Below are positions 1 through 8,298 of a DNA stretch of 64,000 nt, in pieces (within the stretch, counting starts at the first letter, position 1; each line of letters opens with the position of its first letter). A program made the position numbers and the translations under genes. The DNA is from Novosphingobium marinum (GTDB lineage Bacteria > Pseudomonadota > Alphaproteobacteria > Sphingomonadales > Sphingomonadaceae), in the NCBI RefSeq assembly GCF_013408095.1, contig NZ_JACBZF010000001.1, positions 62,001-126,000 of the forward strand. Reading direction: 5' to 3'. The notes under the pieces are model-generated. The model was given only the letters and a program-made list of their open reading frames with translations, ran no database searches and was not told the DNA's origin.

Positions 1-870
1 CAGGCGGCCTTCCTGTGCGCGCCCCTCGTAGTCGGCGGGATCGATATCCCATTCTTTGAGGACCTCGGCCCAGAGCGGCTTGACCTGCTGCGCATCCTCG
101 TACCGCGACGAGGGCTGCAGCTTCTCGATCATGCGGTTGTGACCGCTGGGATACATCTCGAAGACGGTGGTCGAGTAGTGATCGTCGATCATTGGCTCGA
201 ACTGCGGATGCACAGCGGGAATGTGGTAGCTTTCGTTGAAGTTGTCCGAGGCGAACTTCCAGTTCGTGTTCACCCGAAGACGGCGGTTGACCACGCGAAC
301 CCAGTTGTCGAGATCCCGGTTCTTCAGAAGGTCCGGAATCGGATGGAGATATTCCATCAGCGGCTTCGCATCAGGATCGAAGCTGAACCAGATGAACCCG
401 CCCCAGGTTCCGCAGGGCAGTTCCTTGAGCTTCAGCTTGCCGCAGGGATTGACGTCGAAGTCCTCGGGATCCTGGACCTCGTCCAGTTCGCCGTCGAGGC
501 CCCACTTCCAGTTGTGATAGGGGCAGGTGAAGTGGCTCATCACGCCGCCTTCGCGGGTGTTGACGAGCTGGTTGCCGCGGTGAAGGCAGACGTTGAAGAA
601 CGCCTTGATCGAGCCGTCGTGCTGCTTGACCATCATCACCGATTCGTCCTTGAACTGGTGCGTGATGAAGTCGCCCGGCTCCTCGAGCTGGGCAGTGCGC
701 CCGCCGACGTGCCAGATGCGTTTCCACATGTGCTGCCATTCGCGTTCGGCGAATTCTTTCGAGTAATAGCGATCGCCGGTGATCGCGTCGCCGCGCGCGC
801 GCGGAAGTTCGGCGTCGGGGTGGGACGGATAGTCCTGCTTGTCCTCGGGGCGATCGAGAATGGTTGCCAT
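1..870 (-). CDS. Rieske non-heme iron oxygenase alpha subunit (3' end outside window)
   Basis: Catalytic subunit of an aromatic/alicyclic ring-hydroxylating oxygenase. It would use electrons from a ferredoxin or reductase to activate O2 at a mononuclear iron. The first 290 codons are present and the C-terminal third (about 150 residues by comparison with the paralogues here) lies beyond position 1. The Rieske [2Fe-2S] ligands are C95-x-H97 and C116-x2-H119. The catalytic-iron signature is E213-S-Y-H216-x4-H221 within NFNESYH. The start at 870 is preceded by GGAAAGGAAAG. This is the 'type A' form seen also at 1514, 11660 and 19633. It is last of the minus-strand arm and is separated from the upstream SnoaL gene by 170 bp, so it may have its own promoter. 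Confidence 0.9.
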   Translation of the reverse strand, partial: MATILDRPEDKQDYPSHPDAELPRARGDAITGDRYYSKEFAEREWQHMWKRIWHVGGRTAQLEEPGDFITHQFKDESVMMVKQHDGSIKAFFNVCLHRGNQLVNTREGGVMSHFTCPYHNWKWGLDGELDEVQDPEDFDVNPCGKLKLKELPCGTWGGFIWFSFDPDAKPLMEYLHPIPDLLKNRDLDNWVRVVNRRLRVNTNWKFASDNFNESYHIPAVHPQFEPMIDDHYSTTVFEMYPSGHNRMIEKLQPSSRYEDAQQVKPLWAEVLKEWDIDPADYEGRAQEGRL

Positions 871-1016
871 CGTTGCTTTCCTTTCCTCAGCCGTCGCGCT
901 CGGCGCGCCGCAGTCCCCCTCTTCGGGATGACCATACCAGATTATCGATCCCGGCCATACTCCGGTACGAGCGGAAGTAGTTGCGCAAGATCAAACCGGA
1001 CTGCCAAACCCCCGGT

Positions 1017-1028
1017 GCCTGTCCAAAA
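1017..1028 (-). promoter_or_regulatory. possible operator motif TTTTGGACAGGC
   Basis: The minus-strand 12-mer TTTTGGACAGGC lies in the 170-bp gap upstream of the Rieske gene that starts at 870. Similar words occur upstream of three other cluster units (11583, 16797, 18091). A role as binding site for one of the two TetR paralogues is inference. Confidence 0.3.
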
Positions 1029-1040
1029 GGCTAGGCCCGA

Positions 1041-1490
1041 TCAACGCTCGCCGTGTATCTCGCCCAGCGATCCCGGGAGGGGCATGCCGGGAGAGATCGT
1101 GTAGCGACGGATCTTCCAACGTCCGCCTTCCTCGACACACTCCATGCGATAGCGAACCTTGACGTCTACCGTGTTCCCGTCGCTCGACCGGCCGAGCCCC
1201 ATCACGTAGGCCGTCATCACGGCAACCGTGCCGTCCCAGCTTTCGGGCCGATGGTTCGCGATCATGTGGAAATGGTGCGTCATGTCCTCGAAGACGCTGT
1301 CGTAGAAACCCTTGATCGCCTCGCGCGTCGTCATCTCGGGCAGGCCGATCGGCGAGAAGTCGCAGACCGCGTCCGAGGTGAAAAGCGCGAGAAGCTCGGC
1401 GTTTCCATCCTCGAGCCTGTCGACCCGGTAACAGTATTCGGTCATCAGGTCGGCGACGGCCTGGCGCACGTCCGGCGGCATGATACTCAT
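1041..1490 (-). CDS. SnoaL-like (NTF2-fold) protein
   Basis: A 149-residue single-domain protein of the SnoaL/NTF2-like superfamily. It has the N-terminal helix with the 'YCYRVDRLED' pattern and the strand 'VKVRYRMECVEEGGRWKIRRYTISPG' typical of SnoaL_4-type domains. Members include small hydratases/isomerases, and the fold is also that of ring-hydroxylating dioxygenase beta subunits. The start at 1490 is chosen because GGGGGAG precedes it. Larger in-frame starts would run into the Rieske gene upstream, whose stop is 23 bp away. Alternation with Rieske alpha genes makes a beta-subunit-like or accessory role possible. No catalytic residues can be assigned. Confidence 0.8.
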   Translation of the reverse strand: MSIMPPDVRQAVADLMTEYCYRVDRLEDGNAELLALFTSDAVCDFSPIGLPEMTTREAIKGFYDSVFEDMTHHFHMIANHRPESWDGTVAVMTAYVMGLGRSSDGNTVDVKVRYRMECVEEGGRWKIRRYTISPGMPLPGSLGEIHGER

Positions 1491-1513
1491 TTGGTCTCCC
1501 CCTTGAAAGTCGG

Positions 1514-2854
1514 TCAGCGATCCGCCGGCGGCGGAGCGCCCTTGATCACGTCGTTGAGCAATTCGTGGAAGCGCTGGATGCGCTTTTCCTGATGGGTCAG
1601 CATGCAGCCCTTGAAGCCCCTCGAATTGAGGCCCTGCTGCTGGCTGGTGCCGATCGAGAGGTCCTGGTCGGCCACGAAGCCGAGCGACACGCCGTCGCCA
1701 TAGGTCGAATGGCGCACGACCGCATCGTGCTCGAGCGGGATGTCGCCAAGCGGCGTGCCTTTGATTTCCGTCATGCCCTCGACCGGCGGATAGAGGCACC
1801 AGTGCTGGAACACGCATTTGGCCGGGTCGCTCGGGTGCGGTTCGGTGCGCAGGATCTGGCATTGCTCGGGCGACATGGTGATCGTCAGGTTCGGGAACAG
1901 CGTGCAGTGGAAGTAATCCACGAGCTGCTGGTCCGTCATGCTGTCGTAGTTCCGGTAGCCGCGTCCCGGGCCGAGCTTGCGCTTTTGCCGGACGATAGCT
2001 TCACGAAGGTCACCCGTGCGACCCTTGTAATCGGCGGGGTCGAGTTCCCAGGCGCGCGCGACGTCGTCGAGCGGGGCGGGGACGTCGCCGGAATGGTGGT
2101 CCTCGCGAGTCGTCGCCTGGTGGCCGACCATCCACATCGAGTTGTGTCCGTTGTCGTACATCTCGAAGACGGTGGTGGGCAGCCCGTCGTTGATGAAGGT
2201 CGAAAGCTCCGGGTGGATCGTCGGCAGGTGGTAGCTTTCGTTGAAATTGTCCCGGATGATCTTCCAGTTGAATTCGCAGTCGGCGGACACGGCGAAGGCG
2301 CGGATCCAGTTCTCCAGCCCGTAGTTCGCGAGCCGCTCGGGGAAGGGCTTCAGCCATTCGAGGAGAGGCTTTGCGTCCTTGTCCATGTTCCAGAAGACGA
2401 ACGGCCCCCAGGTTTCGCAGCGCAGTTCCTCGAGGTGGACCTTGCCGCAGGGATTGCCGCCGGGGAAATCGTCGGGGTCCTGGACGTTGACCAGCGTGCC
2501 GTCGGGGTCGAACTGCCAGCCGTGGTAGCCACAGGTGATGCGCGGCGTCGAACCCACTTCACCCAGGATCAGGCGATTGCCGCGATGGGGGCAGGTGTTG
2601 AAGAACGCCCGCACCGTGCCATCGGCCTGCTTGACCATGATGACGGATTCGCGCCCGAAGTTGTGGCGGATGAAATCGCCTTCCTCCTCGAGGTCGGCGA
2701 TGACGCCGCCAAGGTGCCAGATGTGCGGCCAGAGCTTCTCGTACTCGGCCTCCATCCATTCGGCGGACGTGTAACGGTCCGCTGTGATGACGTCGCCCCG
2801 CACGGGCTGGTCGAACTCGGGCGAATAGCGCGCTGCGCCGCTCTGTACGTTCAT
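1514..2854 (-). CDS. Rieske non-heme iron oxygenase alpha subunit (type A)
   Basis: Full-length 446-residue ring-hydroxylating oxygenase alpha subunit. The Rieske cluster ligands are C88-P-H90 and C108-x2-H111. The catalytic domain carries D202-N-F-N-E-S-Y-H209-x4-H214, the 2-His plus carboxylate iron site, with Glu206 where naphthalene dioxygenase has its bridging Asp. It belongs to the same group as the genes at 870, 11660 and 19633. It sits 25 bp after the SnoaL gene at 2880-3410 and 23 bp before the one at 1041-1490, in one minus-strand operon. No electron-transfer partner is encoded nearby. The substrate is unknown. Confidence 0.92.
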   Translation of the reverse strand: MNVQSGAARYSPEFDQPVRGDVITADRYTSAEWMEAEYEKLWPHIWHLGGVIADLEEEGDFIRHNFGRESVIMVKQADGTVRAFFNTCPHRGNRLILGEVGSTPRITCGYHGWQFDPDGTLVNVQDPDDFPGGNPCGKVHLEELRCETWGPFVFWNMDKDAKPLLEWLKPFPERLANYGLENWIRAFAVSADCEFNWKIIRDNFNESYHLPTIHPELSTFINDGLPTTVFEMYDNGHNSMWMVGHQATTREDHHSGDVPAPLDDVARAWELDPADYKGRTGDLREAIVRQKRKLGPGRGYRNYDSMTDQQLVDYFHCTLFPNLTITMSPEQCQILRTEPHPSDPAKCVFQHWCLYPPVEGMTEIKGTPLGDIPLEHDAVVRHSTYGDGVSLGFVADQDLSIGTSQQQGLNSRGFKGCMLTHQEKRIQRFHELLNDVIKGAPPPADR

Positions 2855-2879
2855 GGGATAGATCCTCTTCCCTCAGGAA

Positions 2880-3410
2880 TTATGCGGGCCAGTCGCGCGT
2901 GTCGCTGAAATCCTCGCCACGCCGTCCGAGCCTGTGCGGATTTCCCTGATCGAAGAAACCGCGCGAGGCCGGGTGGTCCGTCGTCCAGTCCGATATAAGG
3001 CGCCTGCGGACGATCCGCCACTCGCCATTCCGACAGGCATATTCGTCGATGTATCGACCCGAGATGAACAGGTCGCGATCTTCGCCCGCTTCGTTCTTCA
3101 CGTCGTGCCACGCCTGGAAATAGCATTCCCCGCTGGCGTTCCCGGCATCGTGCATCTCGATCCTGATCTGTCCGAGCATGTGATGCGTGCCGGCCATCTG
3201 TTCGAGAAAGCCGAGCGCGAAATCGGCGAAGGTTTCGCGTGCTCCTGCATGCATCCCGACATCGACATGCGCATCCTCGTGGAACGCGCTCAGCAGAAGG
3301 TCCCTGTCCAGCCGGTCGAGGCCGCGCATGTATCGGTGTGCCGCGTCCATGATGTCCCGCCGTGCCGCGAGGTCGCGGATTTCCGCTTCCAGATCGAATT
3401 CCTTGCCCAT
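2880..3410 (-). CDS. SnoaL-like (NTF2-fold) protein, possible oxygenase beta-like subunit
   Basis: A 176-residue SnoaL/NTF2-like protein with the N-terminal pattern 'RRDIMDAAHRYMRGLDRLDRDLLLSAFHEDAHVD' and a C-terminal strand pair ending 'EWRIVRRRLISDW'. The length (about 170-180) is close to classical ring-hydroxylating dioxygenase beta subunits, which share this fold. It begins only 5 bp after the stop of the type B Rieske gene and is followed after 25 bp by the type A gene, so all three are surely co-transcribed. Function as a structural beta-like subunit or as an independent dehydratase/isomerase cannot be decided from sequence. Confidence 0.82.
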   Translation of the reverse strand: MGKEFDLEAEIRDLAARRDIMDAAHRYMRGLDRLDRDLLLSAFHEDAHVDVGMHAGARETFADFALGFLEQMAGTHHMLGQIRIEMHDAGNASGECYFQAWHDVKNEAGEDRDLFISGRYIDEYACRNGEWRIVRRRLISDWTTDHPASRGFFDQGNPHRLGRRGEDFSDTRDWPA

Positions 3411-3415
3411 TGCGA

Positions 3416-4825
3416 TCAGGTCTCCGTTGCGAGATATTTGTCGATCACCATCTGGAAGTGCCTGATCCGCGCCTCCTGGTAATTGCCGAGATGCTGCGTC
3501 CCTCGCTTGCTCGCGCGGAATCCTTGTTGCTGCGCGCGCAGGTTGTCCGTGTCCTGATCGTAGACATGACCCATGCCGGCATCGAAACCGGGGGCGGAAG
3601 CATAGCTCTCGTCCTCGCTGATACGATAAGGTTCGGGCGGCTCGGGAGCCTCGCCTTCGTCGGGAACGGGGCGAAGAAACAGCACTTCGAAAAGCGTGCG
3701 GTTGGGATCGGTCCCGATCGGCCTGAAGCGATAGGCCATCGGAAGCGACAGCCCCGGAAAGAGCACCATGTTCGGGAAGACGTGATACTCGATGGTATCG
3801 ATCATCTCGCTGTCCGAATATTGCGACAGATCGGTCCTGTATTTCTCGCCCATGACCTTGCGCAGGAAACGGGCCATGACGGTGCGCGCGCTTTCGCCTT
3901 CGCCGACCTGCATGTCGTCGAGGACCGAGCGGTCGCCGACCATCATCGTGTTGACGAGTTCCTGTTCGGAAAGCGGCTCGGCAAGGTGCGGCGAATTGAC
4001 GCCGCCGGCAGCGTAGAAGCGGGTCACGTGGTCGCTGTGAATGTCGTACTGGACGTTCGCGTCGCCAACGCCCGTCAGGAGCTGCGGATGCGTCTCGAGG
4101 ACGTGATAGGATTCAAGGAAGGCTTCCTGCGCGGTCTTCCAGTTGCACGGCAGTTCCTTCGCCACGTGCAGTTCGACGTAGCGCTTGTCGATGTGCCAGT
4201 CCCTGAAATGCTCCGGCAGCGGCGCCAGGAATTCATCGAGCGAAGGACCCTCGCTCGACGGGTTCAGGAAGATGAAGCCGCCCCAGTGCGCGATGCGGAC
4301 TTCGGGCAGCGCGGTTTCGGCGGGGTCGACCTGATCGAAGTCCCAGGCGCAGGGCACCGCCTTCAGCGATCCGTCGTTGTTCCAGGTCCAGCCGTGATAG
4401 GGACACCGAATGTTGTCGGCGCTGCCGATACCCTCGCCGCGCTTGAACTTGGTGCAGCGATGCATGCACGAGTTCACGAAGCCCTTGACGCTGCCATCAC
4501 CCTGCCGGACGACGAGGTAGGACAGGTGCGCGACCTCGTAGGTGTAGAAATCGCCCGGCTCCGGAATGTGATCCTCGCGGCACACCCACTGCCAGGTCTT
4601 CTTCCAGATCGTCTCGATTTCGCGGTCGAAGATATCCTGGTCGAAATACCGGTCGACCGAGACCGGCGCCTTGTCGAGATCGACAGGCTCGACGAGCCGA
4701 AGCACCTGCGGCGGCGGTACCGCGTCGCGTGCTACGATGTCCTGCACTGTTTCGCCGGGGCAGCGGGCAGGGGTTTCGGACTTCGCCTTCGTCGGAAGGC
4801 CGTGTTCCTTGATAACGGTTGCCAT
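3416..4825 (-). CDS. Rieske non-heme iron oxygenase alpha subunit (type B)
   Basis: A 469-residue Rieske oxygenase with ligands C120-M-H122 and C141-x2-H144. The catalytic motif is A-Q-E-A-F-L-E238-S-Y-H241-x4-H246. Type B differs from type A by a longer N-terminus (about 30 extra residues), the CPYHGWTW Rieske end, and E-A-F in place of D-N-F before the histidines. Its closest relatives in the window by eye are the genes at 18193 and 20961. It lies 17 bp after the SDR stop and 5 bp before a SnoaL gene. Pairing with the type A gene downstream suggests the two may act together; this is inference. Confidence 0.92.
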   Translation of the reverse strand: MATVIKEHGLPTKAKSETPARCPGETVQDIVARDAVPPPQVLRLVEPVDLDKAPVSVDRYFDQDIFDREIETIWKKTWQWVCREDHIPEPGDFYTYEVAHLSYLVVRQGDGSVKGFVNSCMHRCTKFKRGEGIGSADNIRCPYHGWTWNNDGSLKAVPCAWDFDQVDPAETALPEVRIAHWGGFIFLNPSSEGPSLDEFLAPLPEHFRDWHIDKRYVELHVAKELPCNWKTAQEAFLESYHVLETHPQLLTGVGDANVQYDIHSDHVTRFYAAGGVNSPHLAEPLSEQELVNTMMVGDRSVLDDMQVGEGESARTVMARFLRKVMGEKYRTDLSQYSDSEMIDTIEYHVFPNMVLFPGLSLPMAYRFRPIGTDPNRTLFEVLFLRPVPDEGEAPEPPEPYRISEDESYASAPGFDAGMGHVYDQDTDNLRAQQQGFRASKRGTQHLGNYQEARIRHFQMVIDKYLATET

Positions 4826-4842
4826 TCAACGTCTCCGAAAGG

Positions 4843-5592
4843 TCACGCCATCGTCTCGCCGTTGTCGATGGTGATGGTCGTGCCGGTGATATGCCGCCCC
4901 TCGTCGCTGGCGAGGTACAGCACCATGTTGGCCACGTCCTCCGGCTCCCCCATTCCGTGGTCGGTCGACTGTTCCAGTCCGGCGCTGTCGGCCGGCAGTT
5001 CCGAGACCGCCTGCTGCGTCATCGGGGTGGCAATCGCGCCCGGCACGATGGCGTTGCACCGGATGCGGTAACCCTGTTCGCGGCAGTGGACCGCGATCGA
5101 GCGGGTCATGGCGACGATCCCCGCTTTCGCAGCGCTGTAGGCAGGGATCACCGAAATGCCCTTCATGGCCGCGACCGAGGCCATGTTGACGATCGAGCCG
5201 GAGCCGTCCCTGGACATGTGCGGGATCGCGGCCTTGCAGCCAAGGAACGCTCCGTTGAGCATGACCTCGGTCTGCAGGCGAAAGTCCTCGTAGCCAAGCT
5301 CCTCGATGGTGCCGAAGCGCACGAGGCCGGCGTTGTTGACGAGCGTATCCAGCCTTCCGAACCGGTCGATCGTCTCGTTCACGACAGCGGTCCAGCGATC
5401 TTCGTCCCGGACGTCCTGATGAAGGTAGACGCACTTTTCCCCGATCGACGAAGCAACCTTCGAACCCAGGTCATCCTGAACGTCGGTGATGACGACCGCC
5501 GCGCCCTCACGCGTGAGAACGCGCGCGTCGGCCGCTCCCAACCCGGAAGCGCCGCCTGTGACGAGCGCGACGCGGCCGTCCATGCGGCCCAT
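4843..5592 (-). CDS. short-chain dehydrogenase/reductase (SDR)
   Basis: Classical NAD(P)-dependent SDR of 249 residues, oxidising an alcohol or reducing a ketone. The nucleotide-binding TGGASGLG is at residues 12-19, the NNAG structural motif near 86-89, Ser139, and the Y152-x3-K156 catalytic pair. Asp37 ('VVITDVQ') at the end of the second strand favours NAD(H). The start ATG at 5592 shares one base with the stop of the GFA gene, so the two are translationally coupled. It probably handles an alcohol or dihydrodiol made by the oxygenases of the same operon. Confidence 0.9.
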   Translation of the reverse strand: MGRMDGRVALVTGGASGLGAADARVLTREGAAVVITDVQDDLGSKVASSIGEKCVYLHQDVRDEDRWTAVVNETIDRFGRLDTLVNNAGLVRFGTIEELGYEDFRLQTEVMLNGAFLGCKAAIPHMSRDGSGSIVNMASVAAMKGISVIPAYSAAKAGIVAMTRSIAVHCREQGYRIRCNAIVPGAIATPMTQQAVSELPADSAGLEQSTDHGMGEPEDVANMVLYLASDEGRHITGTTITIDNGETMA

Positions 5593-6014
5593 CAGAAGTC
5601 CTCTTGCTGGATCATCGTCGGAGCGCCTTCGGGGTAGACCATCCACTTCTGGCCCTCGCCCGTCCAGCAATGCGCCGAAGGCTCGAGATCGCGGGTCTCG
5701 TCGAGCGTGCCGGCCTTGATGAAGATGATCTCGTTCGCGCGGGCGGTGGGCGTGTCGGTGATGACGGCGGAGCCGCAATTCGGGCAGAACTCGCGGTAGA
5801 CATCGCCCCCGGTATGGCCCTTGTCGGTATAGCTCCTGAGGTCGCCCCTGAGGTCCAGATCCTCGCGCTTCGAAACCGCGATCACGGATACCGCGCCGCC
5901 CGAATGCCGCTGGCAGTTGGCGCATGCGCAGGTCACGATCGTCAGGGGAGGCCAGGCAACGCTGTAGCGAACCTTTCCGCAGAGGCAGCCGCCTTCCTTG
6001 TGCTCGGTAGTCAT
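5592..6014 (-). CDS. GFA family (CENP-V/GFA domain) zinc protein
   Basis: A 140-residue member of the GFA (glutathione-dependent formaldehyde-activating) family. The zinc-binding cysteines are all present: C10-x-C12 (GGCLCGKVRYSV), C29-x-C31-x2-C34 (CACANCQRHSGG) and C77-x2-C80 (FCPNCGSAV). Family members are thiol- or zinc-dependent and mostly uncharacterised. A demethylating oxygenase that releases formaldehyde would give a rationale for its place here, but that is inference. It overlaps the P450 stop (ATGA) and the SDR start, so it is embedded in the operon. Confidence 0.88.
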   Translation of the reverse strand: MTTEHKEGGCLCGKVRYSVAWPPLTIVTCACANCQRHSGGAVSVIAVSKREDLDLRGDLRSYTDKGHTGGDVYREFCPNCGSAVITDTPTARANEIIFIKAGTLDETRDLEPSAHCWTGEGQKWMVYPEGAPTMIQQEDF

Positions 6015-7219
6015 CGGGTCTCCCATTCGAGGCAAAGCTTGCGAACGCTGGCGACGATGCCGCCGTCGTTGGTCAGGTCGCTGTCCGGCGCGACGCGGAA
6101 TTCGGGGATGCGCTTGAGCCACTCCTCGATGGTGATGGCCACTTCGTTTCGCGCGAGTTCCTGGCCGGGGCACATGTGCGGCCCGCTGCCGAAGGTGGAA
6201 TGCGGCGAGCGCTTGCGCATCGGATCGATCTTCATCGGATCCTCGTTCTGCGCCGGGTCGATGCCATGCACCACGGTCGGGATGCAGACCATCTCGCCGG
6301 CCTTCAGCTGAACGCCGTGGAATTCGATGTCGTTGCGCACCTCGCGCGCGATCGTGACGAGGCCGAAACGCCGGAAAAGCTCGTGGACGGTTGCGATGGT
6401 GCCTTGCGGATGTTCGACGAGCGCCCTGCGCAGGTCGCTGTCCTGCGCGATGGCGAGCATCGCGTAGCCGAGGAAATTGACCACCGTGTCGACCCCCGCG
6501 ATCAGCACCTGCGTGACCAGCGAAAGCGATTCCTCGAAACCGAGCTTGCGACCGCCCATGTCGGCATCGAGCATCTTGCTGATCATGTCGTCGCCGGGAT
6601 TGGCGCTGCGTTCGCGCACCACCGGGGCTACGTACTCGTAGAATGCCGCCTTCGCATCCTCGAACGACATGTCCATGTCGGGCCGCGTCATGCACAGCGC
6701 CCAGTGCCGGATCATCGGCGCATCGCTTTCAGGCATGTCGACGAGCGCGAGGAATATGCGGATCGGGAAGATCTGCGCGTATTCCGTCGTGAAATTGCAG
6801 TGCCCGTCCGCCTGGAAACCCTCGATCAGGTCCGCAGCGGTGTCGCGGATCGATTCGCGCAGGCCCCTGATCGCCGAGGGAAGCAGGTTGTCGTTCAGGA
6901 GCTTGCGGTAGGGGCGATGATCGGGAGGATCGATCGTCGTGGGGATAAGGTGGTGATGTTCGCCGACCGACTTGGGGATCACGATTATCCGGTTCGAAAA
7001 CCGTTCGTAATCGGACTGGACTTCGGCAAGCACCTCTCCGCCGAGCGCGATCCAGTGACCCTCGTTGCGCGGGGTCCAGACAAGGCTGGGCAGCTTCGCC
7101 TGGAGGTCGGCCCAGGCCGCGTGATAATCCTCCGCCTGTCCCGGGGGCGCGTAAACGTCGATGTCGGCCACCCTGTCGGGCGACACGTGGGCGGGTACGG
7201 GTTCGGCCAACGTTGCCAT
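6011..7219 (-). CDS. cytochrome P450, CYP101 (P450cam-like) family
   Basis: A 402-residue soluble bacterial P450. It carries the heme-thiolate loop FGSGPHMCPGQELAR with Cys350 and the I-helix AGVD244-T245. Compared with P450cam from memory, the offset is a constant 7 residues across IDPPDHRPYR, GHCNFTTEYAQIFPIRIF, EFHGVQLKAGE and EWLKRIPEF, so it fits the CYP101 family. The position matching P450cam Tyr96, which hydrogen-bonds camphor, is His89 here. CYP101 enzymes hydroxylate terpenoids and norisoprenoids with a ferredoxin and reductase; neither is encoded nearby. The start at 7219 follows GGAGG, and the next gene overlaps by 4 bp (ATGA). Confidence 0.93.
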   Translation of the reverse strand: MATLAEPVPAHVSPDRVADIDVYAPPGQAEDYHAAWADLQAKLPSLVWTPRNEGHWIALGGEVLAEVQSDYERFSNRIIVIPKSVGEHHHLIPTTIDPPDHRPYRKLLNDNLLPSAIRGLRESIRDTAADLIEGFQADGHCNFTTEYAQIFPIRIFLALVDMPESDAPMIRHWALCMTRPDMDMSFEDAKAAFYEYVAPVVRERSANPGDDMISKMLDADMGGRKLGFEESLSLVTQVLIAGVDTVVNFLGYAMLAIAQDSDLRRALVEHPQGTIATVHELFRRFGLVTIAREVRNDIEFHGVQLKAGEMVCIPTVVHGIDPAQNEDPMKIDPMRKRSPHSTFGSGPHMCPGQELARNEVAITIEEWLKRIPEFRVAPDSDLTNDGGIVASVRKLCLEWETR

Positions 7220-7221
7220 AT

Positions 7222-8298
7222 TCAGCCTCCGGCGCTTCTCCATAAATCGTACACGGGGTCGCTCATGTCGTTGCGGCCCCAGCTCAGGGCTTCGTAGATG
7301 CCGTCCTTCTGCATCGTCGAAGGCTGGGTCGAGGTCCAGTCGGTCACGAACACCCGCTCGACGATCAGCCACCGGCCGTCGCGTTTCTCGTAGCTGTCGA
7401 GGTAGCGGCCGCCGGTCAGCGTTTCCTGCCCCTGGCTGACCATGTTCGCGATGGCGTAGTGCTCGCCCACCGCGCTGTCGCCGCGAACCTCAATCCACTG
7501 GTTCGCGACGGAGTGAAACACGACTTCGACGACATCGCTGGTGACAAAGGCCACGATGTCCTGTGCGAACTGGCTCGCCGTCCCGTTCGTGATGCCGAGC
7601 GAGACGGTGGCGTCGTCGGCGAAGATAGAGCGCAGGAGGTCCCCGTCGCCACGATCGACCCCGCGGCAGTAGCTCATGACGAGATCCTGGATTTCCGCGC
7701 GCGCGAGGGCAGCGTCGAGACCGGTCGACGCGGGCGATGCTGATGCCATGGATTTTCCCTTAGCTCGAAAGTGGGAGAGAAATGCCGAGCCGGGATCGGC
7801 CCCGCGCTTTCCGCCTTGCGGCACGTAGTTCGGATCGTCGCCGGGTGCTGCCGGGCGCGCGTTGCTGTTGGGCCGGTTCGAATTGCCTTCGAGCAGGTAT
7901 TGCCGGTGGGTCAGGCGCCAGACGCCGTCGCGGCCCTCGTGCCGGTCGAGGTAGCGGCCGAACACGATGCGCTGCGCATCGGCTTCCTCGACATAGGCGA
8001 TAACGTAGCTTTCGGAGACCGCGGTATCGCCGCTCACGCGGATGAACGGCGCGGCGGTGCGATGCAGCGTCGGCGGCGTGCCGGCCTGCGCATCGGCGAG
8101 GATTGCGACGAGGTCCTTTGCCGGTCCGGCGAAGAACCCGTAATCGACCGTCGCATCGTCGTGGTAGGCGGAGCCGAGGAGCGTCGCGTCGGCACGATCG
8201 ACTCCCCGGCTGTGAACCGCAAGTGCATTCAGGATCTGGTGCCGGGCAGCCAGGTCGTCCGGCGAAACGGCGGGCCTGGCTGACGCGGCATCCTGCAT
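7222..8298 (-). CDS. tandem SnoaL-like (NTF2-fold) protein
   Basis: One open frame of 358 residues carries two SnoaL-like domains, residues about 1-140 and 184-340. Each has the 'RGVDR.D..LL...(Y/F).DDATV' helix and a C-terminal 'GRYLD..E.RDG.W.....' strand. A Pro/Gly-rich linker (about 140-183) joins them. NTF2 domains usually work as dimers, so a covalent pseudo-dimer is plausible. An internal ATG at 7749, preceded by AAGGGA, could start the second domain alone (175 residues), so either a true fusion or two genes that lost a stop are possible. Its ATG overlaps the receptor stop by one base, and the P450 starts 2 bp after its end. Confidence 0.8.
   Translation of the reverse strand: MQDAASARPAVSPDDLAARHQILNALAVHSRGVDRADATLLGSAYHDDATVDYGFFAGPAKDLVAILADAQAGTPPTLHRTAAPFIRVSGDTAVSESYVIAYVEEADAQRIVFGRYLDRHEGRDGVWRLTHRQYLLEGNSNRPNSNARPAAPGDDPNYVPQGGKRGADPGSAFLSHFRAKGKSMASASPASTGLDAALARAEIQDLVMSYCRGVDRGDGDLLRSIFADDATVSLGITNGTASQFAQDIVAFVTSDVVEVVFHSVANQWIEVRGDSAVGEHYAIANMVSQGQETLTGGRYLDSYEKRDGRWLIVERVFVTDWTSTQPSTMQKDGIYEALSWGRNDMSDPVYDLWRSAGG

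Noticed and set aside
3362..5071. A 569-codon plus-strand open frame
   Set aside because: It lies antisense to the type B Rieske gene and SDR, has no recognisable domain and typical antisense composition of GC-rich DNA (Arg/Val/Asp-rich).
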